A DNA stretch of 64,000 bases from Ligula intestinalis (GCA_036362985.1 JAYGXS010000010.1:8703866-8767865), one strand, 5' to 3'. Shown: positions 41,236 to 56,274, numbered from the stretch's first letter. A program made the numbers and translations. The notes: generated by a model from the letters alone, not told the origin.

Positions 41236-43459
41236 CAAGTCATCTTTGGCCATGCAATTAAAGCTCTCCGTTTCAAATATACAAAATTGATGGATTACCT
41301 GCAGAACCTAAGGATCTAGCTAAAATGCCTCTCGTTGAAGGCGTTTATTCAGGCAAATTGCGCTCGTGCAATTTAAACTGTCCGTTTAAATAACATAACG
41401 GCGATGCATACACTGCAATACAGAATTTAGATTAACACACATGGAAGGACAGTGAACTAATCGAAGCAGTAACCGAACTCTTGGTGCATTTGTACAAGCT
41501 AGACCAGGTAAATTTCCGAAAATGGCAGGTTGTAATTATAGAGTAAATTATATGAAATAGCGGATTATGCTTAAAGTCGGAAACTGCATTTTATCGGAAT
41601 CTGAAAAGCGTACTTAAGAAACACAGAAATCGATACAGGCATCAGCCGTTTGGATCAGATGCTTATAAACATAATCATATGTCTTATTTTACCAGTTTCT
41701 GCTGGTTCAAATGAATGGATTATAAAACAGATCGTGGTTAATGGGAAAACGATTTTTCGAATTCTACAAAGATTTACTCTTTTAGGTACAGCAAAATGCT
41801 TGAAAATGATAAACACTAGATAATGTGTGAAGCTTATTAGCGTAACATGGGCAGATATACACCGCAAAGATGGCTCAAAGTGCTGTAAAGTTAAATCGAG
41901 GCAAAATTTTCAGATTTCAAGATAGTGTTGCATAGATTTACCGAAGCTTTATTTTTTCATGAAAATCTTTTCCATCAAGAATGGTAGTTGGAGGCACTGT
42001 TACATCAATAAAGGTAGTGATTGCATCAAAAAAGGGAATGAGACCATCAAACACGTGGAAGTTTTGGGCAAAGAGACTAGAAAAAATGTGTTGCTATGTT
42101 TTTTGGAACTCATACTCTCACCATAACAAGAATTTGAATTGTTATAACTATATTATGCCTCTATGAATCCGTTGTGGGGAACGAAAGCAGAACTTAATTT
42201 GGTGATGCAACAACTATATGTAAAAATGCGGTTGTTGTAGATCAAAACTCTGCCAAGTTTTGGATCATATGCGGTCAGCTTTGTCGAACGTATACCACTG
42301 ACATATTTGTAAGTGATGATCCAACTGGTTGGTGAGAATGCGTTGGCCCATCATCCGTCAAGGATTATAATTCGTGCTAGTAGTCACATTTATAACAGAC
42401 CGTCAGTTAAGCTTATCAACAATCTGTCCATCAATATTCTTAAATTCCAATACTTTGAGAAGATCGTTAGATTTTTTCAATCGGCTTAAGAAGAGTTACT
42501 TTAGGTCTGGCAGCTCTTATACTGTAAATAATTACGACCTTTAGCATTTCTGAGATTTTTATGGTAAAAAATATCCCAACAATACATTACTTTTAAAACA
42601 TTCCTCATTTTATTTGTTCGTCTAAAATCTGGTGTTTTGATTCTGTTTTTAATTCCGTACGTGACCCACTTACTTCTTTAAATAAGATGATAGATCGTAG
42701 CAAATAAAAGGTCAGGTTAGTAGATGCTAAAGTTAAGTAACAAGAAATTGTTTCAGCGTTTTCCTATTTAACATTTAGCTGGGTTTATCGTTAGTGATAC
42801 TGGCCGTCTTAAATATTTGCGCCTCTCACCACAACCGTGCTTTTCTCTGATTTCGAGTAAGAAACCACAGGCTGCACTCCTGTTAAAAACTGGCAGAGGT
42901 GTTGCGAAATTGGGTCATTCGTGGCTAATGATAATGGTTTTATAGTTCCAACTTTATAGTTCTTCAGTTAACACTGTTTCTTTTGAAAATTGAAATGGTG
43001 ACAAAAATTAAATCATAACTGTTTTATTAGTCTTTGGATACGGAGTACTAGTGGCAGAAATTCTTGTACTCTTATAGGTAAATCACATTGAAAAATGGGA
43101 GTTAGTCTAGACTGAGTCCTTCATACGTTAGATGACCAAATCCTTTATGGGAACTAGAGCGGTAACTGCGTTCCAAGGTGATTAATCTTTGGTTTTGGAA
43201 GCAAGAAGTAGAAGGTTTTTAAATTTTAGTATAAGCGCATTTTCAAGTAAAAAAAATCGTAGCCTAAATAGAATGGCCTTGCGGAAGGCATTCTGTAATA
43301 CAAATCAACAAATTTCAAATTCCATCGCAATGTCTTGCTTCATATTAGTTGGTGGTTAATTTTTGCCTCAATCAGTAAACTAAACTAGCCAAAAGAAGGG
43401 AAACACGGAAACCTCTAAGTCGTACAGGTTGTTTTGTGTCATATCAAATGTAACGTAAA
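41236..43459. other. AT-rich stretch, nothing recognised
   Basis: Short motif-free frames only. Confidence 0.5.
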
Positions 43460-43590
43460 TATAATCGAACCATAACCCTTACCATATCTGAAACCTACTT
43501 TCAAAACATAACTCAAACCATAAAATTAACCTTGAAGTGCGTTATTAAATAAACCTTTTTGAACCTCAAACTTAACTCAACATCCATCTT
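43460..43590 (+). repeat. Degenerate telomere-like tract
   Basis: CCATAACCCTTACC, AAACCTACTTT, AACTCAAACCATAAAATTAA and CTCAAACTTAACTC-type units. Confidence 0.4.
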
Positions 43591-46500
43591 CCTAGAAGTA
43601 AGGAAAAGGTCCCAAAATTATGGGATTTTCTTAGTTCTTGTCTAGTTATAAACTTTAAATCATCCTCATAGTAAAATTGTCTCGTTGCGTATTCATGCTA
43701 TCCTTAGCCATAACTTCAGCTTTAACGTTGGTGATCTGCTCATGCAAAATCGCAATCGAAATATAGATGCATAGTAGAGTGTACATATGGTCTTGTTATT
43801 TTGAGTTTTTGACTGAAACTAAGGTTCAGGCGGCCTTTAACAAAGTAAAAAAGGCATAATACAAACGTTTTTCTTTATAGGAAAGAATATACGAAATTGC
43901 AATACTTGGTAAATGTTTTTACTAAAACCTTAGTTCAAAGATTTTTATAAAAATAAGAAAGAATCTGTTGTTATGGAAATGGATTTTAAAGACACGAAAA
44001 TTCGCCAGTTGTACGAAACTGAAGGAAGGTTCTTCTGACAGTATTTTGCAATTAGGCATAACGAATATATTTCCATTTAGTGCATTTGCAGATGCCATGA
44101 TTTTTCGATTTTTTGGGTTTCGAGGATTTTTATAAAAGTTTTTATTTCTTAAATAGTTGATGGAACTTTCTCTTTCTTTCCCTTACTTTCGGGCATTTTG
44201 AAAAATTAGCAATTGCGATCTGTGGCCCACAGACAAATCTCATGTTTACATGAAGTAAGCTTGTTGCCAAAAAATCTTCGCAGATTCTGGATGCTTCAAG
44301 TGCTTTTGGCTGACTGAAACTCTGCTGATGTCTGTTCTTCCGCACGTCGTTTCCTGTAGTGCAATCGGTATGATGTTTTTTACTCAATACCAAATGAAGC
44401 TTTATTACTGTCAGAAGCTGACATGATCTGTAATATTTTGCGTAAAAAGCAGAGCAGATGATCTGCGTTTTGGCTTAAGAGTAAACCAAGATTTTGCTAC
44501 TCCATTAGCTTTATACACATTTGGATGACATCTGTTTTTTTTATTCCTAGCTTAATGTGGGCAGGTAACGTTTTTGCATCCGAGGAGGAAATATTTTAAA
44601 TTGACACAAATACTGTTGATGATACCATTACAGTAAGTTATTTTCAGTCAATCCGTTGGCAACTCTAAAATCTTAAGAAGCAATGAGTTCTCGGAAATTA
44701 TTTTGAATGAAAATTAATATGCCACATTTGCAGACAAAGTACGCCAGGAATAAAATGAACATTAACATCGTCTGGGTCCATGTTTGTAAACTTAAAGTCA
44801 AAGCCTGTTTCCTCAGACTAATTTCAGTTATTCATTTAGGCAGTGCAAACTAACCAACGATATTAAGACGTAAAAATAGCAATTATATAAAAAAAAGGTG
44901 TTCTTGTGTAGTCAGCAGGCAAATCTACCCTGGTTTTACTTCCTCGGCTAACCTCAACGTAGGCAAATGCAATTTGCATTAATTTGGCAAAACAATTATC
45001 TGATACACTGCAGCTCACCTGATAGTGGCTCACGTTTTAACCTCATTGCTTTTTGGACCTCTACCGCAATGTTTTTACTAATCCCTTAGTGATGCTTGGA
45101 TGTTTAACGCCAGTGAAATGCTCAGTCGCGAATGTCACATTAAACTGCATAAGAAAGCAGAAAAGTAGAAAAAACAAGGCAACGAGCAAAATACTTTGAG
45201 GTAGGATTTCAGATATTTCTCTCTTTCAAATACAACGACACAGGTGGAAGGAGTTGTTATTACTAAAAGCACTTATTGCAAGTCAACTGCAGGATCGATT
45301 TGCATTAACGCTCCGTGACTTGGTTCAAAGGATTTTTAAAAAAAAGTATATTCTCCGATGTGACAGGTGATATTATGGCAACACTTTTCAGTACAAAGAT
45401 AACATTTATTTCCGGGAAAATTTTAAAATCTCATATTTCCATTTTGTTAGCAGTTTTTATTGTAAGGCCTTACTTGAACACGAGTCCTTTCGCTGAAGTA
45501 TTTTCGGACATTGCACTTTTTCGTGGCAAAACAATTTAAGAAAAACTAACACCAATAATATCAAATTGCAAGTCAGACTGTCATTGCTACAATTTATAAC
45601 GAAGCTGAAGAGAACTCATTCGTAAATTACCTTTAAATCTTATGGTCATTACGTATTATCTCTTTGACGCTCAAGTTATATTAACTAGTTTAACTATGAA
45701 ATGCTAAATGCTTTGAACATGGGCTCCAGCGATATAGAAAGAGATTTCAATCTGAATAACAATTTAAGTACCTAGCATTGCTTTAATCGGTAATCGGTTC
45801 GTTGGACATTTACAACCCTGATACATATTATTTTCAGCTTGCTTGGATACTCAAGTATAGGAAACGATGAGCTATCTTGATACTTTTGATGAAAATGTTC
45901 GATTTGCATGGAACACTGTATTACGCAAAAGAGCAACAATCGAGAGAGTGGCATGCTCTTAAGCTTGACAGCTCAGGAAGGAAGAGTGCCGACAGAAGGC
46001 GATTGCAACTAGGCTTCACAAGGAAAGGAATTTCTCAAGATTATTTTGCAAGGAATACGCAACCTTACAGAGCGACGAACTACAGTTCATACGCATCATT
46101 CATCTTTGCCAGCGAATGCCAGGAATAACTACACGAGCAGATGTACAAAAGAAAAATCTCTCTTACGTTTTGCATCAGAAAATGTTAAAGTGACATTTTA
46201 TCAAATTCAGAGAACGAAAAAATCTTATCTCAATCGAAATAATGTACCGAGCAGTCGCCCATTTCCTTTTCAGATTACAGTAGACGGTAGCAGAATAATA
46301 GCTTAAATAACATAAAAGTCTATATAAGACCGGTTTATAGGCTGATTATCATTAAGGTTGAGTCCTTATAATTAAAGTGTGCTAGCCTGGTGTCATATAC
46401 CTAAGCATTATTCAGCCGTGTTTGATACTGTAATAGGCTGAAGCAGCTCCGTCTAAATTGCGTGTAGTTTTTCCGCCGATATTTTATATTTGCAAATTGC

Positions 46501-49500
46501 TTTTGAATTACCTAGACACAAGAGCAACTTCATATCCAGGATGAAATGCATTGCGCCTCACCTTATATTCTCACTTACAGGACTACTTTTAATATGACAC
46601 TTGTGTTGCGTATTTTTTCTTTTGTTTTTAACTGTCTGCTGCGTAAGTTGGCATAAAAGGCCGCACCAACAACAGTAACGTAGATGTGCAGCTCCTGAAT
46701 TTCCGATACGGCGCATAACTAGTCAATATATGCTTTTCATACGGAGATAGATTTCAAATGGAAATATTTTTGCGCATATATTTTGCCTTTTGTCCAAAAT
46801 TTCACTGTTTTGGCTGTACAGTGTGCAGTTTTGAACAAATTACTCTAAAATGAGACTTCAAAGTTGAAGGCGGATTCCATATAGTTGGCTTCCAATCATC
46901 CGACCAGGCACCAAATCTCCGCCCATGACGTTAATAAATAGTTTACAAACCTCTTTTGGGATATTAAAGAATTTCTGTACCTAATGTCAATTTTTGGACT
47001 GCAGTGGGTTTCAGAATAGAAAAAGGTACTGCCGAAATCAAAATAAGTGCAACTTTTAGTTCTGGTTTTGGACGAAAAATTGTCTTTATCTGATCCGACA
47101 CTTTTAAAGAACTTGAAAATTTAATGCATAGGATCTGTTCTTTCATTTTGAATTTGTTCATGCAAGGTTAGGCAAACGACACAAATAACCATTTGCTACA
47201 AGGCAAACAAATGCATGCTGTACATGCAGTTTGTTACTCGGGGCTAAAATTGTTGCTGAATATTGGCAGGCTGTCAGTAAACTGTAAGGTTACTCTGCCT
47301 ACCTAGATAATATGCCTACCACCATCTGTCTACATTAGAGCATTTGACTGCAAGAAACTGCTGCTAGCGAGACTTTTTAGGCCAAATGGACGTCCAGGAA
47401 ATTACCCTCTTGACTGTTAACTTCATAAAACTCTTTATTTCTGTGACTTTCTTACCCAACAAATAATAAAGGTCCAGTCAGTCTCTGTCACGAAATTGCA
47501 AAAATGACCTATGGTTACTTTTGGGTTTTTTTAATGCTGAAAAACTCTCGGTGGAGCGAAAGGCAATAGAGTGGTTGTCACAAAAAAAGCACATGACATC
47601 TCAAAATTTGGATAAGTTAGCGTCATTGGAAGAGGATTTGGAAATAAACCTTAGTAACAAGTTCTGTACATGAACAAATTAAAGTTTACAAACGTGATAA
47701 ATATTTGCGTCCAGAAAGGTTGTTTCTATTTAAGTGGAATTCTTTCAAACTGCCTGGGGTCCTGATGCAATCTGCATGCGACTAATTTAAAGATAAGGCG
47801 GTTAATAGGAGGTATTCCCTAATGGCGTGAATTTATTCAAGTAAAAGTTAGCAAAGGAATGAATGTGAAGTTTTACTTGATTTAAACATAGATAGATCAA
47901 ATAAATCTTGCAATGCAAAAGCTTTTATTGGATAACGGAGCAAAGTCTAAACAAGTACGTTAAAAAAGGAGTACATATATGCACACAAGATATATAAATA
48001 CACCTGTTACCATATTCATTTTTAACATAAGATATGTATTGAAAGGATAGTTTCGCATGTGAGAAAGCCTTAGTACGATTACTTTTTACTGGAATTCAGT
48101 TTCTATCCGATAGTCTCCTTTAAGTCGATATTGAACATACTTTGACAGAAATCTTGACCTTAAATTTTGCATCTTTGCCAAAATAGATTAATACTTTGTG
48201 GACAAATAACTGCCTTACATCAAAAAACCAATGATGAAAAAGTGCACTTGAGTATTTTTTCCAATGAAGAAATCACTTGAAATATACCAAACCATACAAA
48301 ACTTTAAAGGCACGCACGTTGCCGAAACAATTCAACTAACTATAAAAAGGTCGATCTGATTCGAAATAAATAGATCTCGCAACAAATTGCTGACTTATTC
48401 AATTAAGCACTAGGCATATAAATTGCATCATTATTTTTTCCACAACATTGGTACTGACCGATTAAATTTCTCTAAGCATCGGTTTTTCTAAAAGGCTAAG
48501 GTAACAGCCATATTTTCGAAAAATTTCGAAAATTTCATTTGAGACCAACTGAAAGCATAGCGAGACATTTGGTTTGCTATAACTTTGTTGAAAAACTTCC
48601 ATATTTTGGCGAGAACGCCACAATAAACAATACGGATAATACCGTGGTAAAAATGTTTTGTTTATGGTTTATGCCAACAGTTCGCTGTGTTATGTAGGTA
48701 ATTCGCAAAAAGAATTTCCCATCGGACTGAAATAAACACTTAACAATACTTGAGTAAGTTAAAATGCAATGTGACGTGTGTTTTCAATTATCTGTCGGGT
48801 GACCGCTTTTGCTCTTACCAACAGCAGTAGAAAATGATTCAGCAAGCGTTTAAGAATGTACTCTAAATCTGTAAATTGGTTTCAGTTAGATGAACAATAT
48901 GACTTATTCGTTGCTGCCTTTTTAATTCTTCAAAAGCATTGGTCATTAATTTCAGAATGGTCTCTAATAAAACTTGTCAATTTCTATATCTTCAAACACT
49001 GTCCTTAGCAAGGTTCAGCGGCACTCCAAAATTGGTGTCTTTATTTACCTAAGCCGCCATTTGTGCCATCCTTAACGCTTGGATTATTATTGTATTTCAC
49101 ATTTCAAGATTCATTCTTAAATAAGACAATGTTTAGGTGCTTGCTTAAGTGGTCTCTTCAAAACTTTCGTTTTCGCCAACTTCATGTTAAGGTTCAACTT
49201 AAGTTACCTTCAATGCTACACCACTTTCAGTGAATAGCCTGACGTAGAATCCATCAGCGAATGCCTTATTACTTTTCGACGAAACTTAAGGCCACGTACT
49301 TTACCTCGGCTATACATTTGATGTAGATTATTTTAACTGACCATTAATTTCTCTCCAAAGATAAGTTTTACAAGCACGAAGTCCATTTTAAAATAAATAT
49401 AGCATGAATCAACGTTATTCCTTTGTTAAAACAACCAACTATGATGTAAATCAAGGACAATGGACCTTTATGATATGGAAGCGAAGCAGAATTCCCCTTA

Positions 49501-51024
49501 TATTGTTGAAGGACGCGCTCATAAGCCAAATGATTTGCAACTGCGCCATACAGCGGCAAAACGATAGGAACCAAGATTGCCTGAGCTTTTATCTAGTACC
49601 AGTGCGGGTATTATGGTAAATGATCAAAAGAGAGTTTTTGCTGCTCCTTGAGAATTGAGTGGCACGGTTGTGTTTGCATCGGATGAGCAGTTCCATTATT
49701 CGTTTTCAACGACTATTTGCGTAGTTGTGGTTTATTTTAAGTCTTTAATAGTATTAGGAGCATCCAAAGAGAATCAAGTCTATGCTTATTTTTGATTACT
49801 TCACCACGAAATAATGTGACCTTCAAAGTCATCAACAGTGGTTTGCCTATAAAGCACTTGATAGAGCCTCCGGTTGAGTGAAGCACTGCGCCCAAAAATC
49901 AACTCTTTAAATTGCTGTGCCATAAACTTTCATTTAGAAGAGAATGCGGTGCTCATTAATATTTCTACTTTAAGCAATTCACGACTGACATCAATAAAAG
50001 GTTCTCCGGTAACAATAAAGTTTCTGTACCACCTAAGGTAACCCTAGCCACAGAATCTTGTTTTCCGAGAATGGTGGTATTATAAAAATTTAATTGTTAG
50101 TTTATGATTTGGTTTATTGGTTTTATTTTAGTTTTTGTATACTGAAGTTGGTTGTGTTAAGGTAAGCTTACTTTAATTACTTTTGTTATGTATGCAGTAG
50201 TCAGGTAAATATATTTACCTTACATCGGTAGTATATGACTAAAAGAATACTTATAAACTGAATAAAAACTAAAAACTAAAGTAAACTACAACGAACGTTA
50301 CTGTAATAAACCCAAAAGTGACTAAAGGACTAGAGCCAAAGTGAATTTATGGTGGTAGCCCGGCACTCCTTAAAAATGAATTGCACACAGCACATTCATA
50401 TTCTTCGCTTGGGGTTTTAACAATATTTGCCGCAACGTCCGCCTATAAAGCGTGACATTTTTTTCATCCATTGCTTAATCTTTATATAGTCAGGCACTCT
50501 GAATTCGAACCGCCAATTTGTGTTCCACAAATCTTAAAGCGTTGAAGGGCAGATGGTGGAAATTGTGACATTGGCAGATACAATTTCACTTGTTATATCG
50601 CCGTCCTATTGGTCTACCGCATACTGCAATTATCCAAACGTTTTTGCTGGTCTTTTGTAGAAAAGTCGTTCTACACTTTTTTATCGTTACTTGTAAAGGA
50701 GGAGCAAAATGATGTCTACCGAAAAAAGAATTGACAGAAGGCTTTAAAATGTTGGTTTAAATATCTACAATCCTTTTGTTTCTACTAGTAATTTTTTTTC
50801 ACAAAATTGCTTTTATGAAGAGTGCACATTTGTGCGTGAACGTCATCCAAACGACCAGAAAGTATTTTTACAAGTGCAGTTAGATGAGAAATATTGAACT
50901 ATCGTAAGGTCTGTTAAACCAGGGTTAGACGAGGCTTATTGATTGTTTGAATAGTCTCTCATCAGACAGAAATATTTTTGTACAGAATATTTAGCAAAAA
51001 ATTACGTAATTGGAGACGGGCAAT
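43591..51024. other. Long AT-rich stretch, nothing recognised
   Basis: About 7.4 kb without a motif-bearing frame, SINE or PLE signature that I can see. A loose self-complementary low-complexity patch lies at 50095-50320 (TTTAGTTTTTG against CTAAAAACTAAA). Confidence 0.5.
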
Positions 51025-51200
51025 CCCATAAAACGCGGATCCCTAAGTCAACTGTTTGGCGTGTCGCAGGTTCAAATCTCGGGGCTACCAACCCTCTAGA
51101 TTGGGTATGACTGGCTGATGATGGCTATCAAGCGAGAAATGGCCATTCTGGTCTCCCTTTGCTTTGTCGAATCCACTTAATCATACCAACTTAGTCACAA
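51025..51200 (+). mobile_element. tRNA-derived SINE, family B
   Basis: GGATCCCTAAGTCAACTG head, B-box AGGTTCAAATCTCG, ACTGGCTGATGATGGC, GCGAGAAATGGCCATTCTGG, then TCTCCCTTTGCTTTGTCG. Confidence 0.7.
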
Positions 51201-52604
51201 TGCCACGGTCATGAGGGTTTGCGTTGCGAGCTCCTTGGCAAAGCGGAATTTAATTGTTCCTTGACTAGATCGGTGAAATACCTCCATTTATTCATTTCTA
51301 GTATTTCCACGTTTAACACTGTACTTTTTCAATTGTTTTTATCCTTCCCATGATTTGCTCACCTTATTAACCCTTGTTACAACCTGTCCCGCAATGCAGA
51401 AGGATGGAGTTTTCACGTGCCCTAAATGCAACTTACGCCGGTTTGAGCCTTGTTCGCTTTGCCTGTATTAGTTGCCTGCGATGTTCAATCTCGAAGGGCG
51501 GGGGAAGAGATAAGGACAACGGCAGTTGAGATAGAAAGTTTCAAAACTCGTTCCGGAGTATAAAAATGTGGTCACTTACCTACTGACTCGGTGCATTCCA
51601 AAACCGTACAGCTTCGAACATAATCGAGAGTTCTGCGGTCAATTAGCTAATCTTGATTTTACCTTATACCATTTACACATTTTTGCCAAACGTCTCTTGT
51701 TTTCATTTTATTTTTAATGTCATAGGAAATTTTTAAGTAATGAAACTTTGAGTAAATCTGCCTGTTAGGCTTTTGGAGATGTCGGCGGATAATTGGCATG
51801 ACTATTTGTACAGACTCCTAGCAGACACCACTGGATAACCACGTTTTACTCGTTAAACCACTAGTAAGCAGAAACTAGTATAAACGGGAATGAAAAATTA
51901 CCACATATTGATCGGACTCGTGTTTAGTCGATATTGTACACTCGGTCTTTCCTAGGGATCCACTGGTGACCATAATATCCCACCACTCTGTACATGTGCT
52001 GTGTCCAATCACTCTTGTATGCGCCTTAAGTTCGCTGTCTCCGATAGAAATCAGCTCGAATATTCATATAAAAACAGTCTCTGCTATAAAACGTTAGCGA
52101 ATAATTTCAAGGAAATTTTAAAATTCAAAATTTAAAACCGATGTTTCTACTGAAAGCGCTGAGGGATCGCTGTTGGACCCACTGATGAGCCAAGCCCTGG
52201 CAGCGGTGGCATAGAGCGACAAGGTGCTGACCAAATCCTTGTTCGGAATTTAAACAGGGATAATGGTGTAACAAGTAACTCCCAAAAATTTTATAGCTAG
52301 CTGTAACCTGACAACGGAGACTATCCAAGTTTCTTGTTCAAAGTAACGCTGACACCCTTTTTCCCCCCTTATACACTGAAGCTCCAAATAGGTCCATGTG
52401 CAAAAGAGCACCTACGATTTAACTGCTGTCTCTACCGCGTTACTGTTCTACATGGAGTGCATATTTACCACAACGACACGCCGGTGAACACGCAACTGCA
52501 ATGGTTAAACTTAGCGTGGGCTTCAGCCTTCACTATATATATAACAGTTTAGGTGTAACCAATGTCAGAACTAGCTTTAGGTGCATACGGCATGAGAAAA
52601 AAAG
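51201..52604. other. Nothing recognised
   Basis: AT-rich. No motif-bearing frames. Confidence 0.5.
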
Positions 52605-52690
52605 AGATAAGATCACTGAAACAGCAATTTTCTTTGATTGAAGTTTCTGATTCTCATTTGGACACATCATCAGATATACTCACAGATAAG
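52605..52690 (-). repeat. PLE 3' end with degenerate hammerhead-like module
   Basis: On the minus strand ATATCTGATGATGTGTCC, then GAGAATCAGAAACTTCAATC and a CTGTTTCAGTGATCTTATC tail. CTGATGA and GAAAC remain; the GTC is lost. Confidence 0.4.
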
Positions 52691-53299
52691 TGTGATGGAC
52701 GTACAAGGAGCGCAGCATTTGTAGGATGCATCCACCTCCTTACTATATGCTCTCCATAAAAAGCAATTTCTGTGTGCACCGCTGGTGGTGTAAATCGTAC
52801 GATGATGGCTTGCTTGTCCGCCTCCAAAGCGTTGTGTGCCAAAGTTTCGCTATTATAGTCGACTGGTGGCGTAAAAGGTCTTTCCATTTTGGACCGGCAT
52901 GGATATAGTAAGAAGAAACTGCACTTAATCCATTAAAACAATTAAGACGCATCTGCTAGGCACAGCCTTTTTGAACTCAATGTTTGCTGCCTGAAAGTTA
53001 CACCTGGTTTGTGATAGCAAGTCTGAACAAGAATCCGAAACATCCGGATCGAATCTTCTTTGCCTTCTTCTTAACCGCTTTACGAAACTCGTCATTTTGT
53101 TTCTACAGCGCAGAATGAGCACTGATCATGTTAAAGAAGATCAGCATGATCATTTTTTGCTTAGTTGACAGCGCCAGTCAGCCCTGCCTCAAAACTTATT
53201 TGGCGTGGGAAGGCGAAACAAAAAGGACATACGCCTGACGTAAACCTTATCAGTAAACGCCCGTTAAACGTACACTTAGACTTTTGAGAGGGATCACTT
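52691..53299. other. Nothing recognised
   Basis: Overlapping short frames on both strands without motifs. Confidence 0.45.
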
Positions 53300-53365
53300 T
53301 ATCTGTGTACATCTCTGATGGTGAGTTCGCATGGGAATCTTAAACGTCCTGCAGATAAACGCCTT
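53300..53365 (+). repeat. Decayed hammerhead-like module
   Basis: ACATCTCTGATGGTGAGTTC, then GCATGGGAATCTTAAACGTC and CTGCAGATAAACGCC. The order of blocks is preserved, but both core boxes carry substitutions. Confidence 0.35.
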
Positions 53366-55754
53366 CTGCTAGCAATTACATTATATTATTATGAGTAAGA
53401 TGTATTGCTTACATACTTCTAAAAGGCTTCACCATGTGAGCTGTAGTAAAATTCTGTGAAATTGAAAAAGTGCTGCTATTAAGAATGATTTTTATACACC
53501 CCTTAACGCAAGTTTGATAATTTAGTACATTTGCCTGGCAAAAAACGATAAGGTTCTGGGATTCTTCTCTAGAGCATCCCTTAGCTGTGTCAGAAGGCAC
53601 CTGTGTTAGTTCGGCCAATATCGTAAATGTTTTGCTATTCTGTACAAATGTAAACAGGAAATGGAGCAGGCATTTTGCTCTGAGGAACTTTATCCTGTAA
53701 ACCAGCAGCAGAATGCACTCAAAAGAAACACAGTAGATTGACGAGGGGTTTCTTCAGGTGTGCACATACGTGTACTCCACAGACCACACCGCCACAAAGT
53801 GAGTGTCTTTAATAGTTAGTGTCCAAGAGTATGCAGCCTTCGTCAAGCACTTAGGCTAAGTATGCTTTGGCTCATGACCGGTACGTTCTGAAAGACGGGG
53901 ACGATCTAGCATGAATTTCACTATGCGTCAAGGTACAGAGCCGACTGACCAAAGGTTAAGTAACGTCCTATTTATTTGCAGGAAGATTCAAAGTGAATTA
54001 CTGCACTTATCTTATTTAATAAAATCGATCGTTTTATGAGAAAGCCCTTAGTTCTAAGCAAAAACCCCTAACTGAGGAAGGTATTTAACCATTTTCACTA
54101 ATTTTTAGCTGTTACGGAAGCGCTAGGATAGACTGCATAAGCGCAATTGTCGGCAGCATTTTCAATTATCAGGATTGATCAGTGGCTTTCATTCATTCTT
54201 AGTTTTCACCCATGTCCTGATAGGAAATTTGAAGCAAAAGAGCGGTATTTCCTTAGTATAATATTTTGTTTGATGTCCGCGAGGAATTTTCTCACTACCC
54301 TGAACACAGATATTAGCCAAGAACCCGTTTTATTCTGTCAGAATTAGATTTTTCCGTTCATGACATGTTATCCGATGTTCAGTAATAAGTATGCATGTTT
54401 GCATAAAAGCGGGTGGCATACTCTTAGAAGCCAGATCCATTTCACTTACATTAGATGCAGAAAAATTAAGAACACTCGTGCCACCTACATTGAAGGCATA
54501 GAAAACGGTTCATTCCCAGAAACCTTTTGGTTCCGTTCCCTATTTAATTTGTGCTCTTGGGCCTGATAATGTCGTGGTGAATTTTCTACTAGAACGAGGC
54601 CGTGTGTTTTTTTCGCTGCGTTCGCATTGAGATTATTCATAATTAACAGTTGATTTAAACGATAAATTCGGCCTTTTGTGATGCTTAGGGATGCACGCTT
54701 CACAAAGGGACACTGTGATCTCCATTTTTATAATCATATCCTCAGTAGTGTGCTAAACTAGAGAAAAGGTAGGCATAAGCAGACATAAATGCCACAAACT
54801 AATGGAATACTTACGCTTAGAAGAAGTTATTTAATAAGAGGATGCTAACAGACAGAGACTGATACTGTAGTTTTTACTTTTCTTAGACCTTAACTTCTAA
54901 ATTGAAGTAATAAAGTATAATTCTGGGGCCCGAATAGAGCTTTGTGGGAGAAGACCAAGTTTTTATAGGGATATTCTAACGAAAGTTCCTCAGCAATTGA
55001 AGGCTAGCCGCAAAATATGCAGAAGCTGCCAATGAGCAGTTAGTAGTATGAATCCCATAGCAAATCACCGTATGGGAAGTATAAATACGGGTTAAAAGCC
55101 CAAAGACGTGTTTTTACTGATACTTTGCAACTCCGTGGTGGAGTTATTAGAGGATCTGCTACTTAGACAGCCACACCCTTGAAAGTATTATGTACATGAA
55201 ATGATGTACATACTGGATTCGTTGGTTTAAATCCAGCATTTAGTCTAATTATTAAATTTTCCTCCTCTTCTGCGAGCAATTAAATGCTAGAAATGTTACT
55301 CCGTTCTAAACTAATTTTTGCACAATAAGTTAGCAGGCGATAGGGCTAAGTACAACATGGTTTTATCAAAAAGTGCATAAGCATAATATTTGAAAAAATA
55401 TGATCCATATTTGGCTGTCCCATGCCTGAATTCATATTCTTCTTACGGCGTCCCTTCTTTAGGTTAGAAGAATTTATGAAATAATTTCGTTTTCAGGTTA
55501 CAGCACCGTGATTATTGATATAAAATGATCACATATTTGCGTTCTAGTCCAGTCGTAGCACATCACATATTGTGTAACTTATCTCATGAAAGATCAACCA
55601 AAATTGTAAAAGGCGTTTTCTACTCAAACAAATTATCTAAGTACGATTGTAGTTCAGATTATCAAACAATCCAATCCAAAGATATTTTAGTCGAGTCCTT
55701 TCTTTCTGCCTACAACTAGAAGTACTGTATCGTATAAGTATTAAAAACTTCCGT
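53366..55754. other. AT-rich stretch, nothing recognised
   Basis: No motif-bearing frames. Confidence 0.5.
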
Positions 55755-55880
55755 AAATGCATTACTCGTTTCTGCTACGGATGTCAACACGTCAGGCGAA
55801 AAAAAGTATTGTTCCAGCGATCAAGTCTACTTCTCAATTGCTTCCTGGGACACGCATGTTCGCTCGTATTGACAAGGAAT
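55755..55880 (+). repeat. PLE 3' end, subfamily A, with the ribozyme core deleted
   Basis: ATGCATTACTCGTTTCTGCT matches the sequence before the module at 9930-9955 (minus). It then jumps to GGATGTCAACACGTCAGGCG, skipping box 1 and half of stem II. The TTGTTCCAGCGATCAAGTC and CTTCCTGGGACACGCATGTT tail follows. Confidence 0.55.
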
Positions 55881-56274
55881 ACCTAAATAGCATTTACTTT
55901 TCACGTTTATTGTCGATAATTTTATTATTAAAAATAAATCTCTTTTTGTAGTTGTTTGGTAGCAGCCATTTTAAATATCTAAGTTGTACATATGTGAATT
56001 TCAGGTGAAAAAGTGTCTATTTGTGAGATTTTCTATAATCTTGACATTTGCATGAAATATGTATCCTAATGTCCATTAATTATTGTTATATATAAACTAC
56101 ACGTCAATTACAGCAGCTTATGAGTACTATACTACCTCTTTATCGTAGCCTAAAGATGTGCGTGTTTTTTTTGACAGAACGTATGCATCGCTTTGCTTGC
56201 AAATTTCAAATGCCAGTTTGTCGGCAGATCAAAATCAAAATTTTTTAGCACCTGAAAAGGGTTTTATGAAAACG
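55881..56274. other. Nothing recognised
   Basis: AT-rich spacer. Confidence 0.5.

Noticed and set aside
50095..50320. Hairpin or inverted element
   Set aside because: Complementarity is confined to low-complexity A/T blocks (CTAAAAACTAAA type) without defined ends.
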